From Bradyrhizobium jicamae (GTDB lineage Bacteria; Pseudomonadota; Alphaproteobacteria; Rhizobiales; Xanthobacteraceae): a stretch of 64,000 nucleotides of DNA. This document shows positions 18,047 to 26,537 of this stretch, in pieces (positions within the stretch are counted from its first letter, which is position 1; each line of letters begins with the position of its first letter). Below the pieces are notes generated by a model. The model was not told the origin of the DNA and searched no databases. It was given only the letters and a program-made list of their open reading frames with translations. A program made the translations under genes and the position numbers. The stretch is from assembly GCF_001440395.1 (NCBI RefSeq), contig NZ_LLXZ01000152.1, positions 423 through 64,422 on the forward strand, written 5' to 3'.

Positions 18047-18236
18047 ACGGCACACGCACGCATCGAATGAGGGGGAGATTGCTACTTTGGGTGCCGAGAT
18101 GCCCGCGACAGTGTGGCCTCGGTTATTCGGCTTGACATCGCACGGCGCTGCCCGTGTGATGAGAAGAATAACAACGACAAAAACAAAACGATAAAAAACA
18201 AAAGGTGCATTGCACCATCGACAGAGGGAGGTTTTG

Positions 18237-19547
18237 ATGCCGGGGCGCAAAGCTGCACGCCTTCTCGTTGGGCTGACCGCCGCAATCGCGGCGCTGGGGA
18301 TGGCGGTTACCGCCGAGGCTCAGGAAAAGAAAATCAAGATAGGCGTGATTTACGACCTGACCGGCCCGCTCGCGGGCGGCGGATCGGAGCTGCAATATAT
18401 CGGCGCCAAGATCATGCTCGACCAGTACGCCAAGACCGGCGTCGAGGGTTACAAGGTTGAAGCCGTCTACGCCGACGCCCAGAGCAAGCCAGATGTCGCC
18501 ATCAACGAGGCGGTGCGGCTGATCGAGCAGGAAAAGGTCAACATGCTGCTCGGCTTCTTCTCTTCGGCGCAATGCGTGCCGGTGGCCGCGCGCGTCGAGC
18601 AGCTCAAGAATTTCATGTGGATCACCACCTGCATTTCTTCCGCGGTGCTGGCAGACAAGAACTTCAAATACGTCTTCCGCCCGCAGGCCTCCGGCGATCA
18701 GTTCGGCATGATGACGATGGATTTCATCGCGCAGAACTCTAAGGAAAAGCTCGGCAAGGAGCCGAAGGATCTGCGCGTCGCCATCATCCACGAGGACGGC
18801 GCCTATGGTGTCGACGTCTCCAAGGGCAACGAGGCCGGCGCCAAGAAGGCCGGCTTCAACATCGTGCTGAAGGAAGGCTATTCCGCCACCGCGCCGGATC
18901 TTTCCGCGCTGGTGACCAAACTGAAGCGCGCGCGGCCCGACGTGGTCTTCCATACCGGCTATAACCCCGACATCACCCTGTTCGGCCGCCAGGCGCGCGA
19001 GCAGGGCCTGAAATTCGCCGCGCTGGTCGGCCACGGCGCGGGCTATGGCGTCTACGAGAAGCTGAAGGAAGGTTTGGGCGGCGACGTCAATTACGTCTTC
19101 AACACCGATCCGATCTCGATCTGGCTCGCCAATCAGAAGAGCATGGACCCGAAACTGCCGCCGGTGATCAAGCTAGTCGGCGAGGAGTTCGACAAGGCTA
19201 AGCCGGGGGTTGCGATCCGCTCCGCCCATGTCGGCATGGCGGCGTCCAACACCTATCTGTTTCTCACCGAGGTACTGCCGCGCGCGATCAAGAAGTATGG
19301 CGGCGTCGATCCCGATGCGCTGCGCAAGGCGGCCCTCGAGACCGATATTCCGGAAGGCGGCACCATGCTGGGCTTCGGCGTCAAGTTCCACGGCGAAGGC
19401 ACCCAGATGGCCGGCCAGAACGAACGCTCGTTCCCGGTGGTTATCCAGTATGTCGACGACAAGTCATACGTGGTGTGGCCAAAGAGCCAGGCGCAGCGCG
19501 AGGCCGTGCTGCCGCTGCCGAAGGGAACCACGTTCAGCAACCAGTAA
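18237..19547 (+). CDS. branched-chain-type (HAAT) ABC transporter substrate-binding protein
   Basis: The 436-residue protein has a signal peptide ending MAVTAEAQ and a periplasmic-binding type I fold (KIKIGVIYDLTGPLAGGGSE, INEAVRLIEQEKVNMLLGFF, VAIIHEDGAYG). AGAGGGAGG lies just before the ATG at 18237. It heads the operon SBP-ATPase-ATPase-permease-permease. The leader between 18160 and 18210 is unusually A-rich, perhaps an unstructured translation-enhancing region. Ligand could be an amino acid, amide or aromatic acid. Confidence 0.88.
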   Translation: MPGRKAARLLVGLTAAIAALGMAVTAEAQEKKIKIGVIYDLTGPLAGGGSELQYIGAKIMLDQYAKTGVEGYKVEAVYADAQSKPDVAINEAVRLIEQEKVNMLLGFFSSAQCVPVAARVEQLKNFMWITTCISSAVLADKNFKYVFRPQASGDQFGMMTMDFIAQNSKEKLGKEPKDLRVAIIHEDGAYGVDVSKGNEAGAKKAGFNIVLKEGYSATAPDLSALVTKLKRARPDVVFHTGYNPDITLFGRQAREQGLKFAALVGHGAGYGVYEKLKEGLGGDVNYVFNTDPISIWLANQKSMDPKLPPVIKLVGEEFDKAKPGVAIRSAHVGMAASNTYLFLTEVLPRAIKKYGGVDPDALRKAALETDIPEGGTMLGFGVKFHGEGTQMAGQNERSFPVVIQYVDDKSYVVWPKSQAQREAVLPLPKGTTFSNQ

Positions 19548-19580
19548 GAGCCGGGCAAACGGCTAAGCGGAGGTTCTGGG

Positions 19581-20348
19581 GTGCTGACGGTAGAAGGGTT
19601 GGTGAAGCGCTTCGGCGGCTTCACCGCTGTTAACAACGTGTCGTTCCGGGTCGAGCAGGGCGAGATTCTCGGCCTGATCGGCCCGAACGGCTCCGGCAAG
19701 AGCACGATCTTCAACATGCTGTCGGGCACGCTGATCCCGACGGCGGGATCGATCTTGTTCAACGGCGCCGAGATCGCCGGCCATGCGCCGCATCGCATCA
19801 TCAACAGCGGCATCGGCCGCACCTTCCAGATCCCGCGGCCGTTTCACCGGCTCAGCATCTTCGAGAACGTCGCGCTCGCCGGCTATTACGGCCAGGGCCG
19901 CCACAGCCGCGCCAAGGCGGATGAAGCCGCCGAGCGCGCGCTTCATATGGTCGGTTTGCCGACCAACCGCCACGCCGGCGTCGATGGCCTGGGCGCCGCC
20001 GGGCTGAAGAAGCTCGAACTGGCGAAAGCGCTCGCGACGGGACCGAAACTGCTGCTCGCCGACGAAAGCCTCGGCGGGCTCGACGAGCACGAGATGGACC
20101 AGGCCGCCGACATGCTGCGCAAGATCCGCGACGAACTCGGCATCACCATCATCTGGGTCGAACACATCATGGGCGTGTTGATGCGGGTGGTCGACCGCGT
20201 GATGGTGCTCGATCACGGCGAGAAGATTTCGGAAGGTCTGCCGAGCGCGGTGGCGAGCGACCCGCGCGTGATCGAGGTCTATCTCGGCGCGGACGCGGAT
20301 TCGAGCCAGGCAGCGGCGGCGGAAGCGCGCCGGAAGGCGGGAGTCTGA
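19581..20348 (+). CDS. livG: HAAT ABC transporter ATP-binding protein (LivG type)
   Basis: ABC ATPase of 255 residues starting at GTG with GCGGAGG upstream. Walker A GPNGSGKST, Walker B LLLADESLGGL (Asp-Glu present) and His in VEHIMGVLMRVVDRV are seen. The signature motif is degenerate: GLGAAGLKKLELAKAL stands where LSxGxQRRLEIARAL is usual. The LivG-type C-terminal extension follows. It should pair with the LivF-type ATPase encoded 3 bases downstream. Confidence 0.88.
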   Translation: MLTVEGLVKRFGGFTAVNNVSFRVEQGEILGLIGPNGSGKSTIFNMLSGTLIPTAGSILFNGAEIAGHAPHRIINSGIGRTFQIPRPFHRLSIFENVALAGYYGQGRHSRAKADEAAERALHMVGLPTNRHAGVDGLGAAGLKKLELAKALATGPKLLLADESLGGLDEHEMDQAADMLRKIRDELGITIIWVEHIMGVLMRVVDRVMVLDHGEKISEGLPSAVASDPRVIEVYLGADADSSQAAAAEARRKAGV

Positions 20349-20351
20349 CGC

Positions 20352-21055
<704 letters not shown>

Positions 21056-21056
<1 letters not shown>

Positions 21057-21104
21057 AGCATGATCCGAAAAAGTGGAAACCGGTTTTTCGAAGAGATCAT
21101 GCTC
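21056..21104. repeat. GAGCATGATC palindromic repeat
   Basis: GAGCATGATC at the left and GATCATGCTC at the right enclose an inner inverted repeat (GTGGAAACCGGTTTTTCG). This is a well-known dispersed intergenic element of Rhizobiales. Here it sits inside the operon, between the LivF and LivH genes, overlapping the last base of the LivF stop codon. Confidence 0.85.
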
Positions 21105-21121
21105 AAAAAATAGGGCAAGCG

Positions 21122-22003
21122 ATGCAAGGGTTCCTCGACATCTTCGACATCTACCTGCTGGAAGCCGTGGTCAACGGCATCCTGCTCGGCGGCGTGCTGG
21201 CGCTGCTGGCGCTCGGGCTCAACCTGATCTTCGGCGTCATCGACGTCACCTGGATCTGCTATGCCGAGCTGGTCATGATCGGCATGTACGGCATGTACTA
21301 CATGGTCCAGGTATTCGGCCTGCCGTACTGGGTGGCGGCGCCGATCGCGATCCTACTGGTGGCGGCGCTCGGCGCGCTCCTGCATTACATCGTCATCGAG
21401 CCGCTATTGACAGCTCCGCCGATCAACCAGCTGCTCGCGACCGGCGGCGTGCTGTTCATCCTGCAGAGTTTTGCCACCGTCGCCTTCGGCATCGACTTCC
21501 GCAATCTCGGTATCCGCCTGCCGGTGCTGGCGATCGGCGACATGCATTTCAGCTATTCGCGGCTGCTCGCCTTTGTCGCCGCCTTGCTCGGCATGCTGGC
21601 GGTCTATTTCTTCATGACGCGCACCTATACCGGCACCGCGATCCGCGCCATCTCGCAGGACCGGCAGATCATGTCGCTGATGGGGGTGGATACCAAGCGC
21701 ATCTATCTCATCACCTCGGCGCTCGGCGGCGCGCTCGCCGGTCTCGCGGCCTGTCTCCTCGTGCTGCAGTATGACGTGCATCCCTTTGTCGGGCTGTCGT
21801 TCGGGCCGATCACCTTCCTGATCTGCGTGCTCGGCGGGCTCGGCAATTTCGTCGGCGGCTTCCTCGCGGCCTTCGTGTTCGCCCAGATCATTTCGCTTGG
21901 CGGCCTGTTCTCCGATCTCGAATGGGGCTACGTGCTGGCATTTGCCTTCTTCATCGTCATGATGTTCATCCGGCCTGCGGGCCTTTTGGCGAGGCGCTCG
22001 TGA
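21122..22003 (+). CDS. livH: HAAT ABC transporter permease (LivH type)
   Basis: The 293-residue membrane protein starts MQGFLDIFDIYLLEAVVNG and has about eight spans, with the LivH motif GGVLALLALGLNLIFGVIDVTW near the N-terminus split over the first two. A longer in-frame ORF beginning at 20777 overlaps the LivF gene and is not the real start. The GTG of the next permease overlaps this stop (GTGA), so the two are coupled. Confidence 0.88.
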   Translation: MQGFLDIFDIYLLEAVVNGILLGGVLALLALGLNLIFGVIDVTWICYAELVMIGMYGMYYMVQVFGLPYWVAAPIAILLVAALGALLHYIVIEPLLTAPPINQLLATGGVLFILQSFATVAFGIDFRNLGIRLPVLAIGDMHFSYSRLLAFVAALLGMLAVYFFMTRTYTGTAIRAISQDRQIMSLMGVDTKRIYLITSALGGALAGLAACLLVLQYDVHPFVGLSFGPITFLICVLGGLGNFVGGFLAAFVFAQIISLGGLFSDLEWGYVLAFAFFIVMMFIRPAGLLARRS

Positions 22004-22971
22004 ATCCCCGTAATGCTGCCTGGGCCATTGGACTCGTCGCGCTGATCGCGCTGCCCTTTGTCTATCGCGAGCCCTATCACCTGCACATTCTCGTGCTGAT
22101 CCTGATCTGGTCGTTCGCCTATACCGCGTGGTCGATCATGGGCCGCTTCGGGCTGGTGTCGCTCGGCCACGGCGGCTTCATGGGCGTCGGCGCCTATGTC
22201 ACCGCGCTGTTGTGGAACCATCTCGGCGTCTCGCCATGGATCGGCATTCCCATCAGCATGGTGGCGGCGGGGATGCTGGCGCTGGTCGTCGCCTATCCCT
22301 GTTTTCGCTTCCGCATCACCGGACACTATTTCGTGCTGGTGACGCTGGCGCTGTCAGGCATCGTGCTGCAGGTCATCACCGCCACGCGCGACCACACCGG
22401 CGGTTCGCTCGGCTACACGCCGAACCGCGCGCCCAGCGGCCACGGGCTGATGGCGCTGCAGTTCGACAGCAAGACGACATGGTATCTGATCGCGCTCGGG
22501 GTCTGGGTGTTCGGCCTTCTGATCTGGCGCTGGGTCGACCGCAGCATGAGCCGCTACGCCATGGAGGCGATCTCGGAAGACGAGGACGCCGCGGCTGCGG
22601 CCGGCGTCAACGTCACAGCCGAAAAGCTCAAGATCACGCTGATCTCGGCGCTGATGACCGCGCTCGCCGGCGCGCTGTACTGCCAGTACCAGATGTTCAT
22701 CTCGCCCGACACGGTCAGCGGCATCGCGGTGTCGCTGCAGATGGTGTTCGCCGTGATCGTCGGCGGCCTCTATGTCTCGCTCGGGCCGACAGTCGGCGCC
22801 GTCATCACCATCCTGCTCGCGGAGGTGCTGCGCATCAAGTTCGGGACCAACGCGGTAGGCTGGGACAACCTCGTCTATGGCGTGATGCTGGTGGTCTTCA
22901 TCATCTTCCTGCCCAAGGGTATTCTTGGTAGCATCCTCGACAGATTGAAGACGCAACCGAAGAAGGCGTGA
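22000..22971 (+). CDS. livM: HAAT ABC transporter permease (LivM type)
   Basis: A 323-residue permease starting at GTG (22000) that overlaps the LivH stop. It has the LivM features LVSLGHGGFMGVGAYV and YAMEAISEDEDAAAAAGVN (the loop touching the ATPases). It completes a five-gene HAAT importer. Downstream is a palindromic repeat region and no obvious terminator. Confidence 0.88.
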   Translation: MNPRNAAWAIGLVALIALPFVYREPYHLHILVLILIWSFAYTAWSIMGRFGLVSLGHGGFMGVGAYVTALLWNHLGVSPWIGIPISMVAAGMLALVVAYPCFRFRITGHYFVLVTLALSGIVLQVITATRDHTGGSLGYTPNRAPSGHGLMALQFDSKTTWYLIALGVWVFGLLIWRWVDRSMSRYAMEAISEDEDAAAAAGVNVTAEKLKITLISALMTALAGALYCQYQMFISPDTVSGIAVSLQMVFAVIVGGLYVSLGPTVGAVITILLAEVLRIKFGTNAVGWDNLVYGVMLVVFIIFLPKGILGSILDRLKTQPKKA

Positions 22972-22999
22972 AGGGGTTCCGAATACAACTCTTTCCGTC

Positions 23000-23150
23000 A
23001 TGGCCGGGCATAGCCGTCCGAAGGACGGCATCGCTTACGCTCGCCTATGCCCGGCCATCTACGTCTTTCTATCGGTGACCGCGTCAAGGCGTGGCTGCCC
23101 GGGACATTTGGCGCGGAGACGCGCTTCGCGCTTTTGCCCCGGGCATGACG
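23000..23150. repeat. two intergenic hairpin repeats
   Basis: ATGGCCGGGCATAG (23000) and CTATGCCCGGCCAT (ending 23058) form one long stem. A second structure runs from about 23091 (GCGTCAAGGCGTGGCTGCCC) to 23150 (GGGCATGACG) with an inner GCGCGGAGACGCGCTTCGCGC. Both belong to dispersed palindrome families in this genus. They lie between the HAAT operon and the PPK2 gene. Confidence 0.7.
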
Positions 23151-23161
23151 AGGAGAGATAG

Positions 23162-24076
23162 ATGAACAAGAAGCCCTCGAAGTCGCTCGCGGATGAACTG
23201 AAACCCTATGTCGCCCCGTTCCGCTACGACGGCTCCGGCGAATTTCATTTGAAATCGCACAAGACCAACGAGAAGGGCGGTCTCGACAAGGACAAGGCGA
23301 AAGAGATCATCGAGGCCAATCGCGAGCGGCTCAGCGAATTTCAGGAAAAGCTCTACGCGCAGGACCGCTGGTCGCTGCTCCTGATCTTCCAGGGCATGGA
23401 CGCCGCCGGCAAGGACTCCGCAATCAAGAGTGTATTCGAGGGCGTCAACCCGCAGGGCTGCGAGGTCACTTCATTCAAGCAGCCGTCGAGCCGGGAACTC
23501 GACCACGATTTCCTCTGGCGCAGCACGATCGCGCTGCCCGAGCGCGGCCGCATCGGCATCTTCAACCGCTCCTATTACGAGGAATGCCTTGTCGTGCGCG
23601 TGCACCCGGAGGTCCTCGCCAAGCAGAAGATCCCGCAGCAATTGGTCACCAAGGACATCTGGAAGGAGCGTTTCGAGGACATCTCGGCGATGGAGCGCTA
23701 CCTCGCGCGCAACGGCACCGTGATCCTGAAATTCTTCCTCAACGTCTCCAAGGAAGAACAGCGCGAGCGTTTCCTCGAGCGGCTGGAGGACCCTGCCAAG
23801 AACTGGAAGTTCTCGCTGGTCGATATCGGCGAGCGCGCGCTGTGGGCAAAATATCACGCCGCCTATCAGGACATGATCCACCACACCTCGGCCAAGGCCG
23901 CGCCATGGATCGTCGTCCCCGCCGACCACAAATGGTTCGCCCGCGTCGTGATCGGTTCGGCGATCGTCTCAGCGCTCGACAAGCTCGATTTGCATTTCCC
24001 CGAGGTCGACAAGGCCGACCGCAGCGAGTTCGCCAAGGTGCGCGAGGCGCTGCTGGCGGAAGAAAAGGCGAAGTAG
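23162..24076 (+). CDS. ppk2: polyphosphate kinase 2 (PPK2) family protein
   Basis: The 304-residue protein has a P-loop kinase core: Walker A GMDAAGKDS (residues 78-86), the lid-region FNRSYYEECLVVRV and the Walker-B-like VILKFFLNVSKEEQRERF. These are PPK2 signatures. Such enzymes phosphorylate ADP, GDP or AMP using polyphosphate. Whether this one prefers NMP or NDP cannot be stated from the motifs read here. A CYTH-CHAD polyphosphate-type protein is encoded 2.5 kb downstream. Confidence 0.88.
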   Translation: MNKKPSKSLADELKPYVAPFRYDGSGEFHLKSHKTNEKGGLDKDKAKEIIEANRERLSEFQEKLYAQDRWSLLLIFQGMDAAGKDSAIKSVFEGVNPQGCEVTSFKQPSSRELDHDFLWRSTIALPERGRIGIFNRSYYEECLVVRVHPEVLAKQKIPQQLVTKDIWKERFEDISAMERYLARNGTVILKFFLNVSKEEQRERFLERLEDPAKNWKFSLVDIGERALWAKYHAAYQDMIHHTSAKAAPWIVVPADHKWFARVVIGSAIVSALDKLDLHFPEVDKADRSEFAKVREALLAEEKAK

Positions 24077-24163
24077 GGTGGGCAAAGGCGCGCAGCGCCG
24101 TGCCCACCATTGGTGCCGAGTAATCCGGACGAAGGGTGGGCACGCTGCGCTTTGCCCACCTAC
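24073..24163. repeat. TAGGGTGGGCAAAG palindromic repeat, full copy
   Basis: The element begins on the PPK2 stop codon (AGTAGGGTGGGCAAAGG) and ends GCTTTGCCCACCTAC. The inner halves are joined by a unique spacer. It may serve as the 3' hairpin of the PPK2 mRNA. Confidence 0.8.
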
Positions 24164-24209
24164 AAAATTCCGGATCGGCCGGCTTCTTCAGCGAGAACCC
24201 GGGCAGATC

Positions 24210-24259
24210 GTAAACAAATATTAACCAAACAGGGGCGTTGTAAACGAATTATTAACCAA
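24210..24259 (+). promoter_or_regulatory. paired GTAAAC...TTAACCAA direct repeats
   Basis: GTAAACAAATATTAACCAA (24210-24228) and GTAAACGAATTATTAACCAA (24240-24259) are near-identical and start 30 bases apart, about three helical turns. The first contains GTAA-N7-TTAAC, close to the CtrA consensus TTAA-N7-TTAAC; the second has an 8-base gap. They lie 50-100 bases before the start codon at 24308 in an otherwise GC-rich region. A CtrA-like binding role is inference. Confidence 0.45.
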
Positions 24260-24307
24260 TTGGGTTCGGGATTGGTCGTGCGACAACCCGCACCAACGGA
24301 GAAGCTG

Positions 24308-24715
24308 ATGGATACCCCAACATCTGCCGCACCCGACGAAAAAACGCCTTCGGCGGAACCGGCTTTGGCGACACAATCCAGCAAATCGGAACCGCAAGAG
24401 AAGTCGAAACCCGCTGGCGCACTGGAGGTCAGTGCCGAACGCATCAGCTCGTCCGTCGCCCGGTTGACCTCGAACTCGATCGACGAACTTCAGGGGCTGG
24501 TTTCCGAGCTGCAAAGAATGCAGGACTTCCTGAAGTCCGAGGTCAACAACGTGCAGCGCCAGATCGACAGCGCCTTGGCCGGAATCAACATCATCGTCGA
24601 AACGATCAGTCCCTGGAAAAGTATCGCGGCCTCGCAAGCGCATCCATCCGCCATGCGCAACGTCCGCGCAGGCGGGCCGGCGGCCAATGTTGAGCAACGC
24701 ATGCGCGTCGGGTAG
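24308..24715 (+). CDS. small coiled-coil protein of unknown function
   Basis: The 135-residue protein starts at the ATG 24308, preceded by GGAGAAG. The first 45 residues are low-complexity (Pro, Ser, Ala, Glu, Lys); residues about 48-98 are a continuous heptad-like helix (ARLTSNSIDELQGLVSELQR, then MQDFLKSEVNNVQRQIDSAL), followed by a disordered tail. There is no signal peptide. The function is unknown. The unusual AT-rich repeats upstream suggest dedicated regulation. Confidence 0.65.
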   Translation: MDTPTSAAPDEKTPSAEPALATQSSKSEPQEKSKPAGALEVSAERISSSVARLTSNSIDELQGLVSELQRMQDFLKSEVNNVQRQIDSALAGINIIVETISPWKSIAASQAHPSAMRNVRAGGPAANVEQRMRVG

Positions 24716-24845
24716 CAACGCCGGGCGCCACTCGTGGATATCTGCGGTGTACGGTGCGCACGAGAGAATGAACGCCGCATCGCCACCGCCACGTCACTAA
24801 ATCGCCTGGCGACTCAACGACTGCTGTAGCAGCGGGCCGCGGGTG

Positions 24846-25094
24846 ATGCGCGTGGGTGTAGAAGTGATGCGTTTTGTGTCCAATTTAACTCCGGCCACGG
24901 GCGGGCTGATTCTGGTCGCACTGCTCGTGCTTGGCGCGGTCGTCGTTCAAAATGTCGGGACGGCTGAGAAAGGCGGTGCGGTCGTCACGGCGTCCGAACA
25001 CGATGGGCGCCGCACGCGCAGCAGGGCAGAGGACGGTGTCCCGGTTACTCCTGACGTCGGTGGTGTCAAAGGACTGAGAGGATCGCTGCCGTAA
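24846..25094 (+). CDS. possible small single-span membrane protein
   Basis: An 82-residue ORF (ATG 24846, GTG one codon earlier) with one hydrophobic segment at about residues 17-36 (GGLILVALLVLGAVVVQNVG) and a charged polar tail. There is no good ribosome site. No family is recognised, and the ORF may be chance; the membrane segment is the main argument for it. Confidence 0.3.
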   Translation: MRVGVEVMRFVSNLTPATGGLILVALLVLGAVVVQNVGTAEKGGAVVTASEHDGRRTRSRAEDGVPVTPDVGGVKGLRGSLP

Positions 25095-25164
25095 GGCACC
25101 TTGTTGGACAGGCGCCGCGGAATGGTGCGCACGCGCACTTTGCCCAGCCTGCGGCTCCGCAGCC

Positions 25165-25352
25165 CGCATGAGCGCAGCGAGATGCGGGATCGTCGCTGCC
25201 GGTGTTCAGCCTCGGGCCCGGATATCGCTGCGCTCATCCGGGCTACGGGAGCCGCCAGAGTAGGGTGGGCAAAGGCGCACCTGCGCCGTGCCCGCCACTC
25301 GTTACGCGTGGTGTCGTTCGAATGGTGGGCACGCTTCGCTTTGCCCACCCTG
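25165..25352. repeat. two adjacent dispersed repeats
   Basis: From 25165 to about 25250 lies a structured element (CCCGCATGAGCGCAGCGAGA ... GCGCTCATCCGGGCTACGGG) that resembles one commonly dispersed in Bradyrhizobium. From 25260 to 25352 follows a full copy of the TAGGGTGGGCAAAG palindrome with a variant right end (CCACCCTGCGGCC). No gene is seen in 25095-25363. Confidence 0.75.
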
Positions 25353-25363
25353 CGGCCATCGCG

Positions 25364-25789
25364 TTACGCCGCGGCTTCTCCGAAGATCATCTGCCAGCCT
25401 TTTCGCGTGTCCATGTATTCGCGAACCTGTTTGATGCGGCCGCCTGCGACGACAAAGACGAAACAGTAGTCATTGTCATAATGCCGTCCTTCGGGGAGTG
25501 TCGCCCGCATCCGCTCTTCAACGATCACCGAATCGCCATCGGCATGAACAGCGCGGAACGAGATATCGATTTCGGAGAACAGGCGGTGCATCTCGGAGGC
25601 GATAAAGCGCGCGATCTGGTCGGGGCCGATCATGTGATCGGTGTGGTCGAGCGCCACCGCCGTTGCATTGCGGGCAGGCGCGATCCATTCGGCGTCCGGC
25701 GTGAAGAGGGATGCGATCTGGCCGGCGTCGCGTGTCGAGAATGTCTTCCAGGCGTTGAGGACGACGTCCTTGGCGGTCGGATTGTTCAT
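25364..25789 (-). CDS. SnoaL/NTF2-like protein
   Basis: The 141-residue protein has the alpha+beta cone sequence pattern of the family: VVLNAWKTFSTRDAGQIASLFTPDAEW is spread over the first helix and strand, then IGPDQIARFI, VIVEERM and YCFVFVVAGGRIKQVREYMD. Members are enzymes or small-ligand binders without a shared reaction, so no function is assigned. It is read toward the repeat region and away from the Ada-like gene. Confidence 0.8.
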   Translation of the reverse strand: MNNPTAKDVVLNAWKTFSTRDAGQIASLFTPDAEWIAPARNATAVALDHTDHMIGPDQIARFIASEMHRLFSEIDISFRAVHADGDSVIVEERMRATLPEGRHYDNDYCFVFVVAGGRIKQVREYMDTRKGWQMIFGEAAA

Positions 25790-25918
25790 GCTGTTGCCTT
25801 CAGTGGGGAGTGGAGCCGATCGCCGATGTAGAACGGTCCGACCCTGGCTGCTGGCCGGAATCGGACCTCATCACCTCCAGCCATTTTTTCCGGCCGCCCG
25901 ATGCGGTAGGGTTCGCGG

Positions 25919-26491
25919 ATGCTGAGTTTCGATGTTTGCAATGCTGCGCGGCTGCGGCGCGACGCGCGCTATGACGGCCGTTTCTTCACGGCGGTGCGGA
26001 CCACGCGGATCTATTGCCGCCCGGTCTGTCCGGTGAAGCATCCATTGACGCGCAACGTCACCTATTACCCGACGGCCGCCGCCGCCGAAGCGGCGGGATA
26101 TCGGCCATGCCTGCGCTGCCGCCCGGAGACCGCGCCATTCTGCCCGGCCTGGAACGGCACGCGGTCGACGGTTGCGCGGGCACTGAAACTGATCGAAGGC
26201 GGCGCGCTGGAGCGCGGATCAGTCGTCGCATTGGCGGAGAGGCTGGGGGTCACCTCCCGCCATCTCGCCCGGCTGTTCGAGCGCCACGTCGGGGCCAGCC
26301 CGCAGCAGGTCGCGACCACCCGCCGGGTGCAGCGGGCGAAGCGACTGCTGGACACCACCAGCGACACGATGACGGAAATCGCCTTCCGCGCGGGCTTCGG
26401 CAGTGTGCGCCGCTTCAATGCTGCCTTCGCCGATCTTTACGGCCGCTCGCCATCGAGTCTCCGCCCCAAGGGGCGCGGGCGACGAAATTGA
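25919..26491 (+). CDS. Ada-type methylphosphotriester acceptor fused to an AraC HTH
   Basis: The 190-residue protein carries the Ada metal-binding N-domain, with four zinc Cys at residues 33, 37, 64 and 67 (YCRPVCP, PCLRC), followed by an AraC-type DNA-binding domain (about 80-185, LAERLGVTSRHLARLFERHV, AFRAGFGSVRRFNAAF). In many rhizobia this N-part continues into an AlkA glycosylase; here the chain stops after the HTH and the next gene is convergent. It probably senses methylated DNA backbone and regulates alkylation repair genes elsewhere. Confidence 0.82.
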   Translation: MLSFDVCNAARLRRDARYDGRFFTAVRTTRIYCRPVCPVKHPLTRNVTYYPTAAAAEAAGYRPCLRCRPETAPFCPAWNGTRSTVARALKLIEGGALERGSVVALAERLGVTSRHLARLFERHVGASPQQVATTRRVQRAKRLLDTTSDTMTEIAFRAGFGSVRRFNAAFADLYGRSPSSLRPKGRGRRN

Positions 26492-26537
26492 CAAGGTATC
26501 CAGTCGCGTCAGCCCCGCAAGCGTGTGTAAGACCGCA

